DNA from: Psettodes erumei
Taxonomy: Eukaryota; Chordata; Actinopteri; Pleuronectiformes; Psettodidae
Direction of reading: 5' to 3'
DNA: 64,000 nucleotides
Assembly (NCBI GenBank): GCA_016785225.1
Contig: JAFBJZ010000419.1
Coordinates: 248,001-312,000 of the forward strand
Below the pieces are notes generated by a model. That model made no database searches. It was not told the origin of the DNA and was given only the letters and a program-made list of their open reading frames with translations. This document shows positions 37,377 to 52,400 of this stretch, piece after piece. Positions within the stretch are counted from its first letter, which is position 1. The number at the start of each line of letters is the position of its first letter. The position numbers were made by a program, and so were the translations under genes.

Positions 37377-40300
37377 GCACATACATGCACAAAACGACAG
37401 TATATTCAGACTTAATACGCAACTTATTAAGAAATCACAACAAGGCATTGGGAGGTTTGGAGCTTATTTAGAAGAATATGGTGCACACGGGTCTTTTGGG
37501 ACCCCAGGACAATACGCACTTTACCATTTTTCCCTAGTCTCACTGCTTGGACCCTGGATGTTTTTTTACAGCCAAGACTGGATTACCAATTGACACACAT
37601 GAGTAATCCATCTATTCAATGTTATTCTCAAAAGATTTATTGTTGTCCCTTGTCTGCATTTTTTTAGAAAAAGGAGAGGAAAACACAATTACAGAAGGGA
37701 CTGAAGATGAGATGAGAAAATAAAACAAAAAAAAAGGAGAACAGGAGTCAGATAATCATGAGGTATTATTTAGTAAGCACCCACGGAATGATGTGTCCTT
37801 ATAGGGCTACACAAAGGGACTTATGAATTGTCAGCTACTTCTGAGATAATTATTACTAATACATTAACATAGTATCTTTCAGTCTCCCATGCATTCCACA
37901 GGCACTACGCACAGTGTGACGAAATAGCTTTAGAAACTGCCTTTTAACTGTCATGGCCAAGAGTAACAGCTGTAGCAACAACTTCCCTTTAACTGTAAAT
38001 GGGGGCATGTCAGTACTGTTTTTAGACACTGCTTACAACATGTTGATCTTCACCACGCTGGGATCTGTGATGTGGCCTCACAGGAGCTTTGTGACTAGCA
38101 GTCAGAAGGTCGCAGGGTTTCACTTTGAGAAACTTGCATGTTGTCCATTTGTGGAGGCAACACACACCAGCCAGAGCCTGCAGACTGTTGTATGTGTGTG
38201 TGTGTTTGTGCTAAACTCTGAGAAAGTATGCAGCTTAGGGATTTTACCATTTTCCTCTCAATTACCAAAACTAACAACTCACTCACTCACTTACTTTACT
38301 TGAAAACAGGAAGCACTGAATCTCTCCATCCAAGCAAAAACAATGCAATTACATTCCCAGTTATCTAAGAGAATGGAGTTTACATTTCAGAGGAAATTAC
38401 TACATAGCACTATACAAGCTGACTATTCTTGTAAAGAAGAAGAAAGAGTGAAACTGTGAGGTGTTTACATTCATCGTGGACTTCTGCGGAACTGTGCATT
38501 TCATCACTCAATATTCAGGCGCTGAACAGGAAGTTTAGAAGCCTGTACAATACTAAAATCTTACATGTTGTTGCATTAGAAAGTGTCTTTTTCATCATCT
38601 CTCTCTCTTTCTCTCTATGTCTGTGTGTATGTGTGAAAAGTGTAGTTTGCAAAAACATCCAGCAGGCTGCAGCATTAAAAGAGACACACTTTACAGAAGG
38701 GAAAATGCTACAACAGAAATACATGTTTCTGTCTCCTCATGCAAACATCGAGCTTTGAAAAAGAAAGCCTTATACAATGTCGGCGTTTTCTCCATTAATT
38801 TCAACCAGATTGAAAAAGGCCTTGAGAAATGTGCAATATGATTCACACAGTGCGGCTTCACTGTCAAGTTTATTCTATGAGGATTTTTTTCCAAGAGAGC
38901 AACATGTGATGTCTAATGAGTGTAATGACAGCTGTACGTGTCCTCTCAGGTACCTGCGAACTCACCGCTCTCTGTCATGTGAACACGATTCATGGACCTC
39001 TTGACCACAGAATTTCAGAACTGGTGCAAGACCGGAGTGAAAACTTTTTTATAAATTCTTCCACAATTCATACAGAAGTGACACAAGAGGAGTTGAAGTC
39101 TAAAACCACAGTCTGAGTAAAAAAAAAAAGAAGAGCGCTATCAAAACAGAATTACAGACTCGTTCGTCTTAGTGTAAGACAGTGAATAACTTCACTATCA
39201 TGACCATCTCCTCAAATGAAACCTTCTCCCGTTCTGTCAATTTAGATAAAACAGTTATTTCCTTTTCTGAACTGTTTCAGAGCCTTGAATCAACATGGCA
39301 TGGTAACAATATCGTGATATAAAGCAGTCCACTGCATTTATTCAGGTGCTGTACATAGTGTAGGTACATATTTGAAATACTTACCTTGAGTATGTTAGTA
39401 TTGTTCTTTTACAAATGTCATGAGATCTCTGTCTGGAAACATGAATAACTTCCTTCTTGAATATGATGATGTTTTTGAAACAATGTGGGGTTGAATTTTA
39501 CTGGCATTTTGGTAACATGACAATCACCACTAAAACTCCTACATTTTTGCCTAATTCTTGCCTAAAAGCTATTTGTATCACATTATCATAATCCACACCA
39601 GAGTGTTGCGACAGCTACAGCACAGAAATACTGCTGCTCACATGTTAATGCATCAGTCAGTAATAATCCTGTATGAGTTGGTTGATTAATCAGACTGTGG
39701 GTTTAGTGTGTTGCTGCTTGTGTTACCTGAGAACCAGCTGTTAATCAGTGATAGTGGAGACTGAAGTGGAGCAGAAGAGGACATAAGGGAGATTTCTGCA
39801 GCTAATGGCATTCTGTTAAATGTATGGAGCCCATATGGGTATGCATACCAATCTTTCATGCATATGTCAGCAGAAACCAGGTTTGACTTAATTTATTTAC
39901 ATTTTACAAATCTAAGATTTGCCCACTCTCCCCCATTACCTGGGCAGGTGGTATGGTCCAGGTGAGGCTGAGAAAGCATAAAGGCAGTGATTGAGTTGAG
40001 GGAGAGAGGAGGTGACAGCTTGGTTAGATGTTTTTTTTTCTTCTTTCCTTAAGTTAGGTTGGGTTGAATTCCCCAGGACTTTCCTGAAGAGTTTGTTAAC
40101 CAATACCAGGTTTATTTGCACTTACTTTGTCTGAATATTTGATTTTTGTCCCCCTATGAATCTTATTTTCTAATTCTAGAAAAGACACAACAATACATCT
40201 CAGACAACTTTGGCGTTGTAGGAAGTTGTTGCTTTACTTTTGATGGAGCGAGGCTAGCAGTCTTTGTGTGAAGACAGACTAAACCTGCCTTAGACTTCAC

Positions 40301-43300
40301 TAGACTCATGAGAAGTAGCATGAATGACATTGTGTGTCAGTATTATGACCAACAGAGTCTATAGTGCGTTTACTATCTGAAAGCAGGGGTGAATAGTATT
40401 TTCCCATATGACCCGGCTGCAGCATGAGGGAGGTGCCATCCTTCCCTGACATCACTCCCTGTATATTCACATGACCATGAAAGGAGGTAGCAGCACAGTG
40501 ATGAAGAAGGAGGGGCCTTCCCACACTGAAGAGTACAGCTTCAGGGCTTGCTGTTGACTCAGTGCAGGGCAAAGTCCTGCAATTCACAGAGCCGTGACAC
40601 ATTTGAGAGGCCCATACTGCTGCATGTGCACATCATATTTATAAGAGGCATGAAGTGGGTCATGGCCAATGTCAGAGTCATAATAACAGAATAACAATAA
40701 AAAAAGTTGCAAAAATCACATTGCAGATAGTGGTACATTCCTATAACACTCTTGATTCCCCACAGCCTAAATGTGTAAAGCTTCATTCAGGCGCTCTACA
40801 TGAACACAACGCAAGGGTCCCACACTGTGGGGGGTGAGTTGTCTAATTAACCAGAGAAACAGTGAAATATCCAGGAAGTCCAGCTGGAGGAATGGGTTTG
40901 CATGTGCACTTGCATGCATGTAACAAGCCAATGCAGTGCCTTGTCAGATGAGTTCACGATGCGTTGCAGCAAAAGTTAATCCAGGTTTCTGTACGAATGC
41001 ATGAAAAAGGGCTGCATTTTTCTAAGCAAAGCGAATGTCTGCCTGAATGCAGCCTATTGCAGAGATTAAAGCAGCTTCCTGCTGGGCAATCCAGATCCAG
41101 TTTTTGCGTTGCTCTGTGCCAGTCGACAGACCTCGAAAGAATGCGGCAGAGCTGATGGCAGGCCAGAGTGGCTGCAGCGAATGTGGGCCTGCTTCATGTT
41201 TTCCTCCACCTGATGACAAGAGTATTGGCCATGCAACGGCAGAGGCTGATCGAGAACAGCAACATTACTGAGTCTCAGGTTGCAGGAGGAATGAGGAGAA
41301 TCACAGAGCATGCCCGAGTGAACACGTTGAAGTACATGTGTCATATGAACCAAATGTCAAATTAACAGTGAATATGGTGACTATTTTGGTAAGACTGTCT
41401 GAAATGGTTTACTCTTGCTATTGCTATTACTGGTGTTGAATCTACCATACCCTGTTGCAACAACCTAAGTAAGGTAATTGCTTGCCACAAAGTCTCACAT
41501 GACGTTAAATGTTCGGGTTTTGAGATGCTCCAGGTTGCAGGCAGTTCATTTTGCAATGTGAATGGAATTAACATGGCTTTATGTTACAGCTGAGATTAAT
41601 GCTGAAAAAGAATGTTGAAATGCTGGAAGAATACATTTTCTTCATTACCAGACAAATATCATATTTCTAAAGAAGTGACAAATCATGTTGTACCGTGATC
41701 ATAACATTGTTGCAAGGGCCTGTATGTAACATGTCACATGCAAACAGAGGGAGCTTGTTCAAAGATGGTTCCTTAGGAAAGACACACCATGGACATGACC
41801 TCTAGGTGACCTTGAACAACGTCCATTCCCTGGAGAACTACTCTCCCTTTGCATCCTCTCCTCTGTTGTTTACTTCCTGTTAGGGCAGGAACGGGCCAGG
41901 AAGAGTGAGACCAGAATAAATGAAACCTAACAGGACTTGGTCGAAATCAACATAAATCCAAGTCAAGAAACAGACAAGACAGAGACAGTTCTGATGAAGC
42001 ACAACTAGGGGTCCAGACTGGACTCGAGTATAGCTGTGCGTCAGGGCCCTGGCTGGATATTTCTAGTGAAGTGGTTAGACATTTTTGAGATAAAAGCATA
42101 ATAATTGGGGTGATCTAAATGTCCAGACCATTTTTTTCCATCTGGTTCCTCTCCAGCTATTCAAATCATCGCTGAACAGCCCAGATAAGATTTGGGGTCT
42201 GTTCAGGTCCACACATCATCGCTCTCAGCTTCTCCACCATGTGAACGTTTTAGTCTCACAGCTCATTTAGTAATCAGCCATTTCGAACAACAGCCCCTGC
42301 TATGACAACTATGTCAAATTACAGGAAATGTTATGTGGAACTCTCTAAGGAAAGGGGTGGGAGTGCTGTGAAGTTCACGGTATCTTGCCGACAAGCTTCG
42401 GCAAGTGGTGCTGAATGCTAATAAACATCCAGAATGAAGACGTTCTGTTGTGCAACACTGCATTGTTGTTGCCAGACACACGGATGAATGGATGACATGT
42501 TCCCACAGATAGGCGGAAATTGATAAAAGCATACACCTCAATTAATAGCAAGTGATCCAAACCGGTGTGATGGCAGTTAGGCAGCTAGCAGCCATTAGCC
42601 AGGAAACACACAAAGTGCTGAACACAGCACAAATAAAAGCAGCTGCATCAGCGCTTTCCTCCGTCTTCAAGTCAAATATAAGCATGTAAACTCACTGACT
42701 ATCACGGTTACCAAGTTATTGAAACCCATTTTCAGAAACGAAATCTGTTACTCCTGTGATGTGTGATGTTATATAGACACACAATTTCGGAGAATATAAG
42801 AAATTAAAATTTATAGATTTATTGCCTCCTTTTAACAGTTTCATGAATATTTTAAGTGGAATTTTATGGAAATCTTAAAAAGGTGAAAAATGTATTTAAG
42901 ATTTATCTCTTTGCTGTGCTTGTACTCTTCCCAATTTATACATGAGCATCACAGTCCTCGTCTATTTGTTGCTATCCATCTGTAACCTGTGGACAGTGTT
43001 TTCACTGTTGTAGACCGGGCGTGGGGAATGGGTGAACCTCTCAGTTTGACAGCGATCTCTGCAGTCCTAGAGGAACCAAAGATAACAAACACACTACTTT
43101 ATTTACACTTTGCACAGCATTTTTGTTATCCCAGATGATGAGGCTGAGGCAGAAGGGAAAGTGGGAGTCTCAGTGATTGATTTCATTCAGACACAGAATG
43201 ATTAAAAATAACTCTGAATTTGATGAGGATATTTTGTCCTTCTGCTCCCTCAATTTCCAGGTATCTACCTTCATTTGCAGAGAATTGTTTTCAGCAAGGA

Positions 43301-44856
43301 GGCAAACAGGATTGGATGATAACCTGTCCAGGATGTGTGTTAGCTGAGCTGAGGCATGGCTGACTATAAGTTATTACACTCAGCAGCACGTTTACCTAAT
43401 ACTGGAGCCTCTGAGTTCCATTTCCTCAGTGGAAATTTCCTGTGTCTGACAACGTCATACGTGAAGTATGACGCATAATGTCTGCTGTATGCATCGAACT
43501 GAGAGTGCAGAAACATTTATACTTGTAACTTTATGACAGAAAAAAATTACATTGATCAGTCAATCAAAAAGGTAAAAAAGAAGAATTTTTTTAAAAATCA
43601 CATTGATTGGTGACAAGATGCCATTTGCTGATAGGAAACTTTTTAATTGGCCCCAGGTAGGCCCAAAATGAACAACAAGTATGGGTTATGTAAACAATAA
43701 TTTGGCTGATTCTTTTTTTTCCCATATAAGTACGTACACCAAGTGGGCCAATGATTGGGCCTGTGTGGTCTGAAAGTAAGTATAAACTCTTGTGTGTTAA
43801 CTTTTGGGGGTAAACATGGAAACCACAGACTAAACCTCTGTGTCCTGGAATATATATACACATTAAGGATTTCTCTGGATGCACTGTTCTTTTCAAGCAT
43901 TTAAAGCAGAATTTACAGGAAGTCGGAGGGCTTACAGTCTGCTACTGCATGTCACTGTCTAGGATTGAACAGGGGCCGCAAGATCTCTGAAACAGACTGT
44001 TTACTATCAGTCTCACTTACATACTTCAGCACTATTTCCCATCTGGAGCTCCGGCATACACTTTAATTACTTTTCCAGATACATTGGATTTTACAGTGCT
44101 GGTAGGATACTAAAACGAAAAAAAGAAAAACATTTAGATGTGGTGAAAAGAAAGGAAGCTCTAAAGGAGACAAGAAAAACATGAAAGCAATTAAAGAACA
44201 GGAAGCTATAAAGATATCAGTTTCATTGACATGCTTCCAGAAAAAGGTATCATTCTGACAAAATTAACAGAAGTGAGCATTCCTGTGTGTAATCTACAAA
44301 ACAAAATTCTTTTTTAAAACAAATCAGTAGCTATTCTGGGAGTGCCATTCCCTGTAATTCCTCTTTTACGCATTTATTTCCACCCACCAACTATTCTCTT
44401 AGTCACATCTGTTGTGTCAGTGGGCCAAAGCAGAAGCAGTTTCACGGCAACCCACAATCTTTCTGACCATGAATGTTCACTAAAGATAACAGATTCAAAG
44501 AGACGCTGTGAGGAAATATAATGCACCCACTGCAAACACTTATAGGTGTTATCTCTGTCTGTATCTGCAGCCTAACCCTAACCCCAGCTGTCGCAGTACA
44601 GATGTGACTGCACTTACTTCCAGATTTGTGCCTTGATATGGACCCATACTGCATGGAAGGAGACATAACTAAAGCTCAGGGTCTAGAAAATGATGTTTTC
44701 AGTCCCATAAACTGTAAACAGAAATTGTGCTTACCCTTGACCTCCATGCCCAGAAGTTCAGATTCATTTAGCCTGGTTAAACTTCAAATGTAATATGCTC
44801 TGGATCAATTAAGCTATAAATTTGTCATTTGTTTTGACTGATTTTTGAGTCAGAAT

Positions 44857-45130
44857 GTTATGATCCGTGTCCTTTTGGGTTTCTGTCTGGTGTGTTTTCT
44901 CCTGGTGTTGTTATCTGTTAGGGCTCCCCCTGGTGTTCTTCTCTTTTCAGGTTAATCACCTGTCTAAATCCCTGCACCTGTGTCTCGTTTGCTCGTCACT
45001 CCCCGGTCTACTTAAACCCCTGCCTCACACTTCCCTGGTTTTGAAGCGTGACCATTTCATGCCTGAGCCGAGAACCCTGTACGCTAGCCTGATCTGTTTC
45101 TGTAGACACATTTATGCCTGACCACCGTTT
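44857..45130 (+). mobile_element. LTR-like retrotransposon remnant
   Basis: The segment starts TGTTATGATCC and continues with pyrimidine-rich CTGGTGTT / CACCTGTGTCTCGTT... and CTACTTAAACCCCTGCC. This layout (TG start, CACCTGTGTCTCGTT, a TTAAACCC-like promoter core) is typical of fish Ty3/gypsy-type LTRs. The 3' end is unclear and no second LTR or pol gene is present, so it is a truncated or solo copy. The family call is pattern-based. Confidence 0.4.
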
Positions 45131-48100
45131 CTTGCCCTAGCCCATTGGATTTGTTAGCAAGGGCCCAAACACATATTTCAAAACACATCTACGCGTCTTT
45201 TGTATCAGTTTAAAAGATACTTATCAACAAACAGCCCTCATTTTTATCTGTAATATGAAGTGTTACAGTCCATTCTTTATTTCGGAGTCATGCTTAATAC
45301 CTCAGCAGAGTGTCAGCAGTCACCACTGTGGACTCATTGTTACTCAGTCAGGAGGGATTGGCCACACTGTAGCCTTCGTATCGATGCTGAGTCTTTGTTG
45401 AGAAAGAAAGCAGAAAGCAAGCAGGTTGCAAATGCCAAGATATCAGTAGGAGCAACAACACAATGTTCGCTGTTGCAGCTTATCTGTGCTCTCTTCAAGT
45501 TGGCTTTCAAAGTATTTTCAATTGAAACCAATGGAAATGCTGTGGGGTTCAAAAGTTTACTGTAGTGGTCTAAGACTTTTGAACTCCAGTATATGTGTCA
45601 GGGAAGATGTACTACTGGTGAAATGATTTGTTGTTAGGGCTTAGGGATTTAATAAGCTAAGCCTTTTGGTTTCACCAGTTATGAACAGGCCTCAGCGTTC
45701 CTGGAATGTGTCTCAGGTGGCCAACAAGAGAGACTGCAGGTCTTTCAGTCTCCACTTACCCTTACCATAGCATCACTCTGGGTGGTTGGACCAGCCTGCT
45801 CCGAACTTCTACTTGTATCAAAAACCACGCATTTTACTGTTTTTAATTTATATGCTTTCTATTCTTTACCTTTTCCCCAGTATTGGCTGTTTGACTTGCT
45901 AAGCTGACGCTTAGTGCATCTTTTACTGTTAGTATACCCAAGCTTACGGTCACTTCTTTTGCTTTAGCCTCTTACTGTTTGATGATGAAACATTATTCCT
46001 AATCAGCTGAGGTCATCTCAGCTCAGACTGGTGTGCCCTTTATCCCATCATAAAGGTACAGTGTGTTCTTACTTGCTTGGAAAACCTTGTTCTGTGTTCC
46101 CGTACATGCCTCACCACCATGCAATTTTCCCTTCACAATAACCACAGCCTGCTGATGCCATCGCCTTGCACCGCCTTTCTAACAGATACACCTATCTTTG
46201 TCTGGTGACATTTGTGCTTTCATCCCTGGTTTTCGAAATGAGGTGCGGACAGTCGTGTTTCAACAGGTGAATGTCCCATTCTCCCAACAACCTGCATACC
46301 AACACACCAAACATCCCTTATCCACATTCCTGGGCAAGCTGAGGCGCCATGCCCCAACCCAGTTTGTGAGAGTGGAAATTCACTGCTTAAACAGTTCACT
46401 TTCATGCCGTAAACCATGGCTTTTTAGCAGAGTCATTTTTATGTAGGGCTGCTGTGCATGCAAATCCAAACAACTGTTTTCTTGTGTTCTTGGTTTTATT
46501 GACCAAAAGAACAAACGCTGTGCCGACCCTTGGCCTCAGCACTTAACATTTTGTTCTGCATTCATCCTGTAGAAATGACACTTCCAGCATTTATTGGCTC
46601 ACTGAATTGGAAGGAGAGCAAAACAGGATTGTTTCCCCATGTATTTTTTCAGTCTTGCCTGTTATAACAGGAAAAGCTGTGATTAAGTGTTTAATGTACT
46701 GGATTAATGCCACGCTACCAACTAAGCGTAGAAAGCCCACATTCACAAGGGCTGCTTACGGTAAATATTATGTAAGTAGAAATATTACCAGCAGTGACTG
46801 TCCAATGTCAAATGTAGAAATTGTGTATCTTGTATCTATGAGTTTGTAGCCAGAGGACACCAAAAACACTGCATGTTACTCTATAATACTATGAGGGAAA
46901 GTAACTGCTTTAACGGATTAGGTCAAGATTGAGGTTGTGGTTAAAAACAACGTGTCAGTTGTTGCTGGGAGACAGGACACAAATCATGGTTAGGGTAAGG
47001 ATGTTTGTGATGAGATCAGTTTCTGGTCCTTCAGACATGGTCCTTGTCTTCCTAGCTGTGTTTAGGTGCATGAGTGGAACTGAATCACAGAGGGGGAAGC
47101 CTGGCCTGTAAACATTTTGAAATGCTCTTGTGCAGACCAGAAATGATCGACTAGAACTAATCTTTTCTACTGGTATGTTTGCAAATGTGATACAAATCAC
47201 GTTTACTCTGTTACTTACTGCCTACGGCAAATAGCTGTTTGCATTCCAAAGTCTGAAAAGACTGCTTTTATATACCACGAAACTAACCAGCCATCACATA
47301 AATGAAAGCATTATACAACTCCATATAGTGTAGTTTTCACTCAGTACTGTACTTTGTGACAAAGTTTAGCTTGCTTTGAGCGGCCGACTGACAGAATGTT
47401 CTGAGCTTGCTTGTTCAGGCAACCATATACCAGAAAATCGGACTGAGTGCTCGTTACTCCATTAGCCTGTTATATATGATATGCTGGGATATCACTCCTG
47501 ATTCCTGCAGGAAAAAACTTTGGAGATAATTTGCTTAAATTGCACAATGTTTAGTGTCTGTTCCTGTTGTTAATGATTAACTCATATTGATTTAAAGAGA
47601 ATATCATCCCCAGATTACTTTTTATTTATATTACCGTCATGATGCAACACACTGTACATACAAGCTGGCAGAGTTTTGTTTATTAACTGTAAAAGTACAC
47701 ACATAGTATCAACACAGTTATCACAATTGCCTGCAATCCTGGGGCCTGAAAGGTGGAATACCCAATAGACCTTACATTAACCAAGGAGAAACAGCAATTG
47801 CATTAGAAAAATCTGTTTTGTAAACATTATTAAACACTTATAATTTAACTTATAATAATTAAATTGATCAAACACAAGCACAGAGTTCCTGAATGAGCTG
47901 GCACTGTTCTCAGGCCACAGATCAAAAAGGGCTGAACTCCCACGCCACACAAATTAATTCTAGTGTGGGAAGTGAATGACTGTACATAGCAGTAGCTACT
48001 TCTCTGTTGTTATCCTGTATTGGCTGCTCTTCACTCAGTGACTATCTGCGTGGAATCTGACACGTCAGCACTCCCCAGTTCCACGGGAACAAGGCTGTTT

Positions 48101-49259
48101 TTTACTAGCATTGACATCTGTCGTCACTATCAGCGGGTAATGGGCTGTGTAGTCCCAGTCACTGCTTCACCACCTCCCTTTGCTGTGTGTAAGTGAAACA
48201 AGTTGTCACCCATATGGCCATTGCGACATTTTTAACATTTTAAAATCTTATTCTTTCTGTTCGTCTAAGTTACTGATGTTCTCTGTTGACAATAGATAAT
48301 TCTGCATGTTGAATTTAGGGTTTCTTTTATGAATCCTGGCTGCCACCTTATCAGATGCTCTGCGAGTTACCTCATCGCCAACTTCCTTCAAGCATTTCTT
48401 GCAGGTCTATGCTGGTTCCCAGAAGTCACGCACATCTGTAAAAACCTGTGTGCAGCCGACTGCTGGCTGCACTGAAGTCGTCAGAAGTAGATAAGCTCCC
48501 ATAAAAAGAAGTTCAAAAGGGCTACATGTCAGGACTGCGGTCAAAATCAATCAAAAATCAAAATTTTCAGAGTAATCCTTAGCAAAACTATCAGTCAGCT
48601 ATCCACTAACCTTCATGAGTTCTATCCAATTGCTCCAATTGTTTCTTGCTTGCTCAAGGGCAGCAGTTGGACCTGTGATATCTTCATGTATTCAGCACCT
48701 CTTGTCTTTTTGTGACGTCACTAACATTTCCTTTCATGTGAGTCCTCATCCTTGACTGCCTTGATCAACCTCCTCTGGGGCCCACCTACTATTTTATACT
48801 TCCCAGTGGTCCTTTGTTCCCTTGCCAGGTTGTCATTGTAACCCTCGTAACAATGCTTTCTCATGCTTTTCCTCACATTACCTGCCTGGGTATCTGGTTT
48901 TTGGATTGGCCTGTGCCCAGCCTGCAATTTTACTCTCAACTAAACATATCTGAGCCTCTGCCTCTGCACTTGCACTCCGCTGCCAGTTACGGGGGAGTAG
49001 GTCTTGCCTGAAACACAATGAAAGATTATGATTCAGTCTGATACTTTTTTTCTTCTTCCTTCTGTCAGCCTTTGCCAGTAAATGTTTATAGTTGACATTG
49101 CCAGTACCATACTATTCAGTTCCACATCCAGTGCCAGAGCCAGGCAAATCTCTGGAATCCCTCCATTCAGCAGCTTCTCTGTGGTCCAGTGCATCCTCCA
49201 GATCATGATATATGCTCCCTTTCACATTTCTAATGGCAAATAAGGTGGTGACAAGGATA
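45131..49259. other. Gene-poor interval cnn3 / f3, middle part
   Basis: No gene recognised. A minus-strand frame at 48721-48939 is rich in Lys/Arg and might be old transposon sequence, but I cannot place it in a family. Confidence 0.4.
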
Positions 49260-49490
49260 TGGAAATGGTTATACTGAGAAAATGTTGGCAGCATTTTTTC
49301 TAATGGCCTTCTTTGAGTTTCTCAGGTGCAGCGATTATGCATCCAGATATCTTTCCTTCACTCCTCAGCATGATTTGACTTTTCTGATTAACCTTAGCAC
49401 ATGTGCACAGTTTTCCTGGAATTTTCCAAATTGGACAGATCTTGCCAAGCCACCCACATCATATATTATTATGATGAGGTTGGCTTAATG
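49260..49490 (+). pseudogene. Possible relic of a DIRS/Ngaro/Crypton-type tyrosine recombinase
   Basis: The plus-strand frame 49282-49488 encodes MLAAFFLMAFFEFLRCSDY followed by LSFTPQHDLTF. This resembles the N-terminal part of the catalytic domain of eukaryotic tyrosine recombinases, where an AAF..GFFGFLR.SEF block carries the first catalytic arginine (here the R of FLRCSDY) and is followed by a strand and loop. The later HxxR and tyrosine motifs are not found and the frame ends at 49488, so it is only a fragment. Chance hydrophobic similarity is not excluded. Confidence 0.4.
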
Positions 49491-52400
49491 CTGCTTTTTG
49501 TCCTTTCTCTTCCATGATGAAATTCCTCCATCACTGCGCTGATATCCCTCCTTCAGCTGCTCTGTTAAGCACTGATGGTTGCAAACTTTGTATTTGGTTT
49601 GGGCATTTTTTTGTATGAATTTTTCATGTTTCCCTTGTGGGAATTCACTAATGGAAGAGGTGCCTACATAATAAATACTACAAGATAACCCAAATTCTGC
49701 TGTTTCCCAATATGCACTGAAACTTAATAACAGCTTTGATTTTTACAGGTCATACATGTTGGCACATGCTTCATTAGGCAACCTCATCCAACTTGTTGCT
49801 TAACTCTTACAGTTGAAGCCAGGACACAGACATGCATGCAATACTAAGATGTCCACGCTCTCCGGCAGACGATGCTGGCTCAGGCTCTTAGTAAATATAC
49901 CATAACTAGCGAGTAGGCAAAACAGGAAGTACTGGATGACGCCCATTCTCTCAGGCCTTTGTCTTTAAGACCTCCCCCCAAGAATCAAGGAAGACATTTC
50001 CTTTTCCTTCTATTTTAAACAAACAGACCTGAAGATGGGGCACTGTTGAAAAAAACTCTCTTTGAACTCTAAACAAACCATCAAATCCTGACAATTGGAG
50101 AGACTTCTTCGTATCAGCAATGGGTCTTACCATTTCTTCAGTGGAAATAGTGTTCTGTCAGTTGAGTGATGACACGTTTGCTGACAAACATGCTGTAGGG
50201 AAATATTAATCTTGAGTATCACTCCTGTCTGAGTGTTGAAGGAAAGAAAGGGGTCAACCTGGATTTCTATCCATTCCATGGACCACACTCATTTATTTCA
50301 TTTTCTTCTTTTCTTGTAGGACCATTTGTTTTACTATATTTTAGTTGCAATATCAATCACATCAAATAAAGAATTCATACATATTTATTCTTAAAATCTC
50401 CTCAATTGTATTTATATGTTCCTTGGTGAAGCTCCACCTCCTGAAAACAAAACCACAGACGAAAGAACATACAACAGAAAGATGAACAGCTCTTGGAAGG
50501 GAAAAGATGCAAAAATAGCAATCCATTTGCAGTATAAATGATTTTCATTAACACTGTAAATCCTGCCAGGTGAACTGACTTTCTCTTATTATTTAGTGAT
50601 TGGCAGACGTGATGAAAACAGCCTGCAGACGGAATGCTTCCAGTCAAGAACCCAGACAAAACTTTTCCTGCACTGCTGGGCAGACCAAACTCCATGAGTT
50701 AGTTCAAACCCAGGAAAAAAGCCACAATCTGGTGACAATCTGGCCTACGTTAAACAAAACCTGCCAGAGGGGCGAGATGCGAATTTGAATTCAAAAGGGT
50801 TTGCTGAAGGCAAGGATTATGCCTGTGATAGAGATCTTCTAGACGCTGCCATTTATGACGTGAGTTTCTAGATTAGATGTCTGATCTCCAAAAAAAGCTT
50901 ACGAGACATTCTGAGCAAGAAAATGAATAAATACATGAGGTGATCATTCAAGAACGGAACTCAAAAATGCGTTCCTAACTTCCTTGTCAATGAGGTATGA
51001 ATTACTGTAAGCAGCAAATATAGTCCTGTGCTTCTTGTCTTGCTTTCTCTCTGTCTGTCTCTCTTTCCACTTCGCATCCACTTTAAGAGGTGTAAAGGGG
51101 ATTGCTTTATTATGAAAATTAAATATTAAATTAAAAAGAAGAAGTTGGCCCATGTAGTTCATCCTGAAACACCTCTGCCTTTTTTATTTCTATGAGAGTA
51201 GCTCAGGTCATCACTGAGCCTGCTCAGAATACATATAGTGTGTTGCTCCTTGTGAAAAGTCAGACAAACAATCTTTTTCCCTAATGACTATTGGGTGAAA
51301 TATTCCAAGGCATAATTCAGATTCAGAAAATAAAATAATACGTATAATAACTTTTGATTTGGATTTGAACAGTTATCATTATCGATCATTTTCACAGGAA
51401 GTTCTATTTTAGTAGAAAGTGTAGTTCTAATTACAGTGACCTCTGCGATTAATGGGGACAGTGATGCCAGCAAAGGCACCAGATAGAGTTGCTGCTGATT
51501 TTTTATATCACTGTCATCAGAACCACCCCCACCTACTTCGAACTGTATCACGACGTAATGAACTATGCTGTTCATAGAGTGAAAATAAAGTAAAACTAAG
51601 TCTGTTGGCTGAACTAGTGCCAACTTAATGCCAGTAACTGGCCATTAATGCCTTGATTAATACACTAATGTTTGTGTTACCACCAACATGCTATATAGCT
51701 GCTCCTATCCTTCCTTTCAGGAACGGGCCTGGGAATACAATTAAGGCAGAAATCCAGCACACAGACTTGGTAATCTCTGACCGTAACATGGTCAGATACA
51801 ATAGACAGGAAGGCCATTGCATATCTCGAAATTCAGTGTAACATGGCCAAGTGCCAGCAGCTTATGGTAGTTGTAGGTCCCTTTATTCAAATACTAGCAC
51901 TAGGGAAAGAGTCATGAGGTGGATAAATGTAAGGGGATGTATGGCGAGAGGTAAATCAATTTTCCAGAGTCACCAGTCTCCCGGGAACATGAAGATATTT
52001 TTTCCAGTACTTTATTTTAATCTAGTCATCCATCAACATAAAGCACTAATCTCCGGGTTGCTGCTGCCATTGCTATCTTGTCAGTAGAATTTATTAGGGG
52101 AAAATGGGGAAAGCAATCCAAACCAAAGACAGAGTGTGATTTGAACTTTTTGTTATTCAAGTTTTTTGTTTTTGTTCTTAAATTTTCCATGTGTCACAGT
52201 AATCCTTGTTCATTTTACATTTCAGTTTAATTTACGATTATTCCATAGAGCGTGTCTGTGGGTGGGTGGGTGTATAGGAGGCTCTATCCACTGTACAGAA
52301 TCGGGGTGAGCTCATGCATTTGCATTCAGTCCTTCCCGTCAGAGGGGTCCTTGGTATTCAAAGCCACACTGGGCCATGATACATGCGGGCCCCTCACTGG

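Larger units (their letters stand above)
32473..44856. other. Gene-poor interval cnn3 / f3, left part
   Basis: No gene is recognised in 12 kb. Open frames are short and lack domains or splice partners. Simple repeats occur: (AT)8 at 32968-32983, (AC)11 at 37355-37376 and a pyrimidine/TG tract at about 38594-38636. The DNA is AT-rich. Confidence 0.5.

Noticed and set aside
43590..43900. 101-codon minus-strand frame with repeated GPI/GPL words
   Set aside because: The DNA has GGGCC(A/T)-rich repetitive words typical of a fish non-coding repeat; two overlapping frames over the same DNA both lack domains.
48721..48939. Basic 72-codon minus-strand frame as a transposase DNA-binding domain
   Set aside because: A loose likeness to Tc1-type helix-turn-helix sequence could not be aligned to any specific family and there is no catalytic part nearby.
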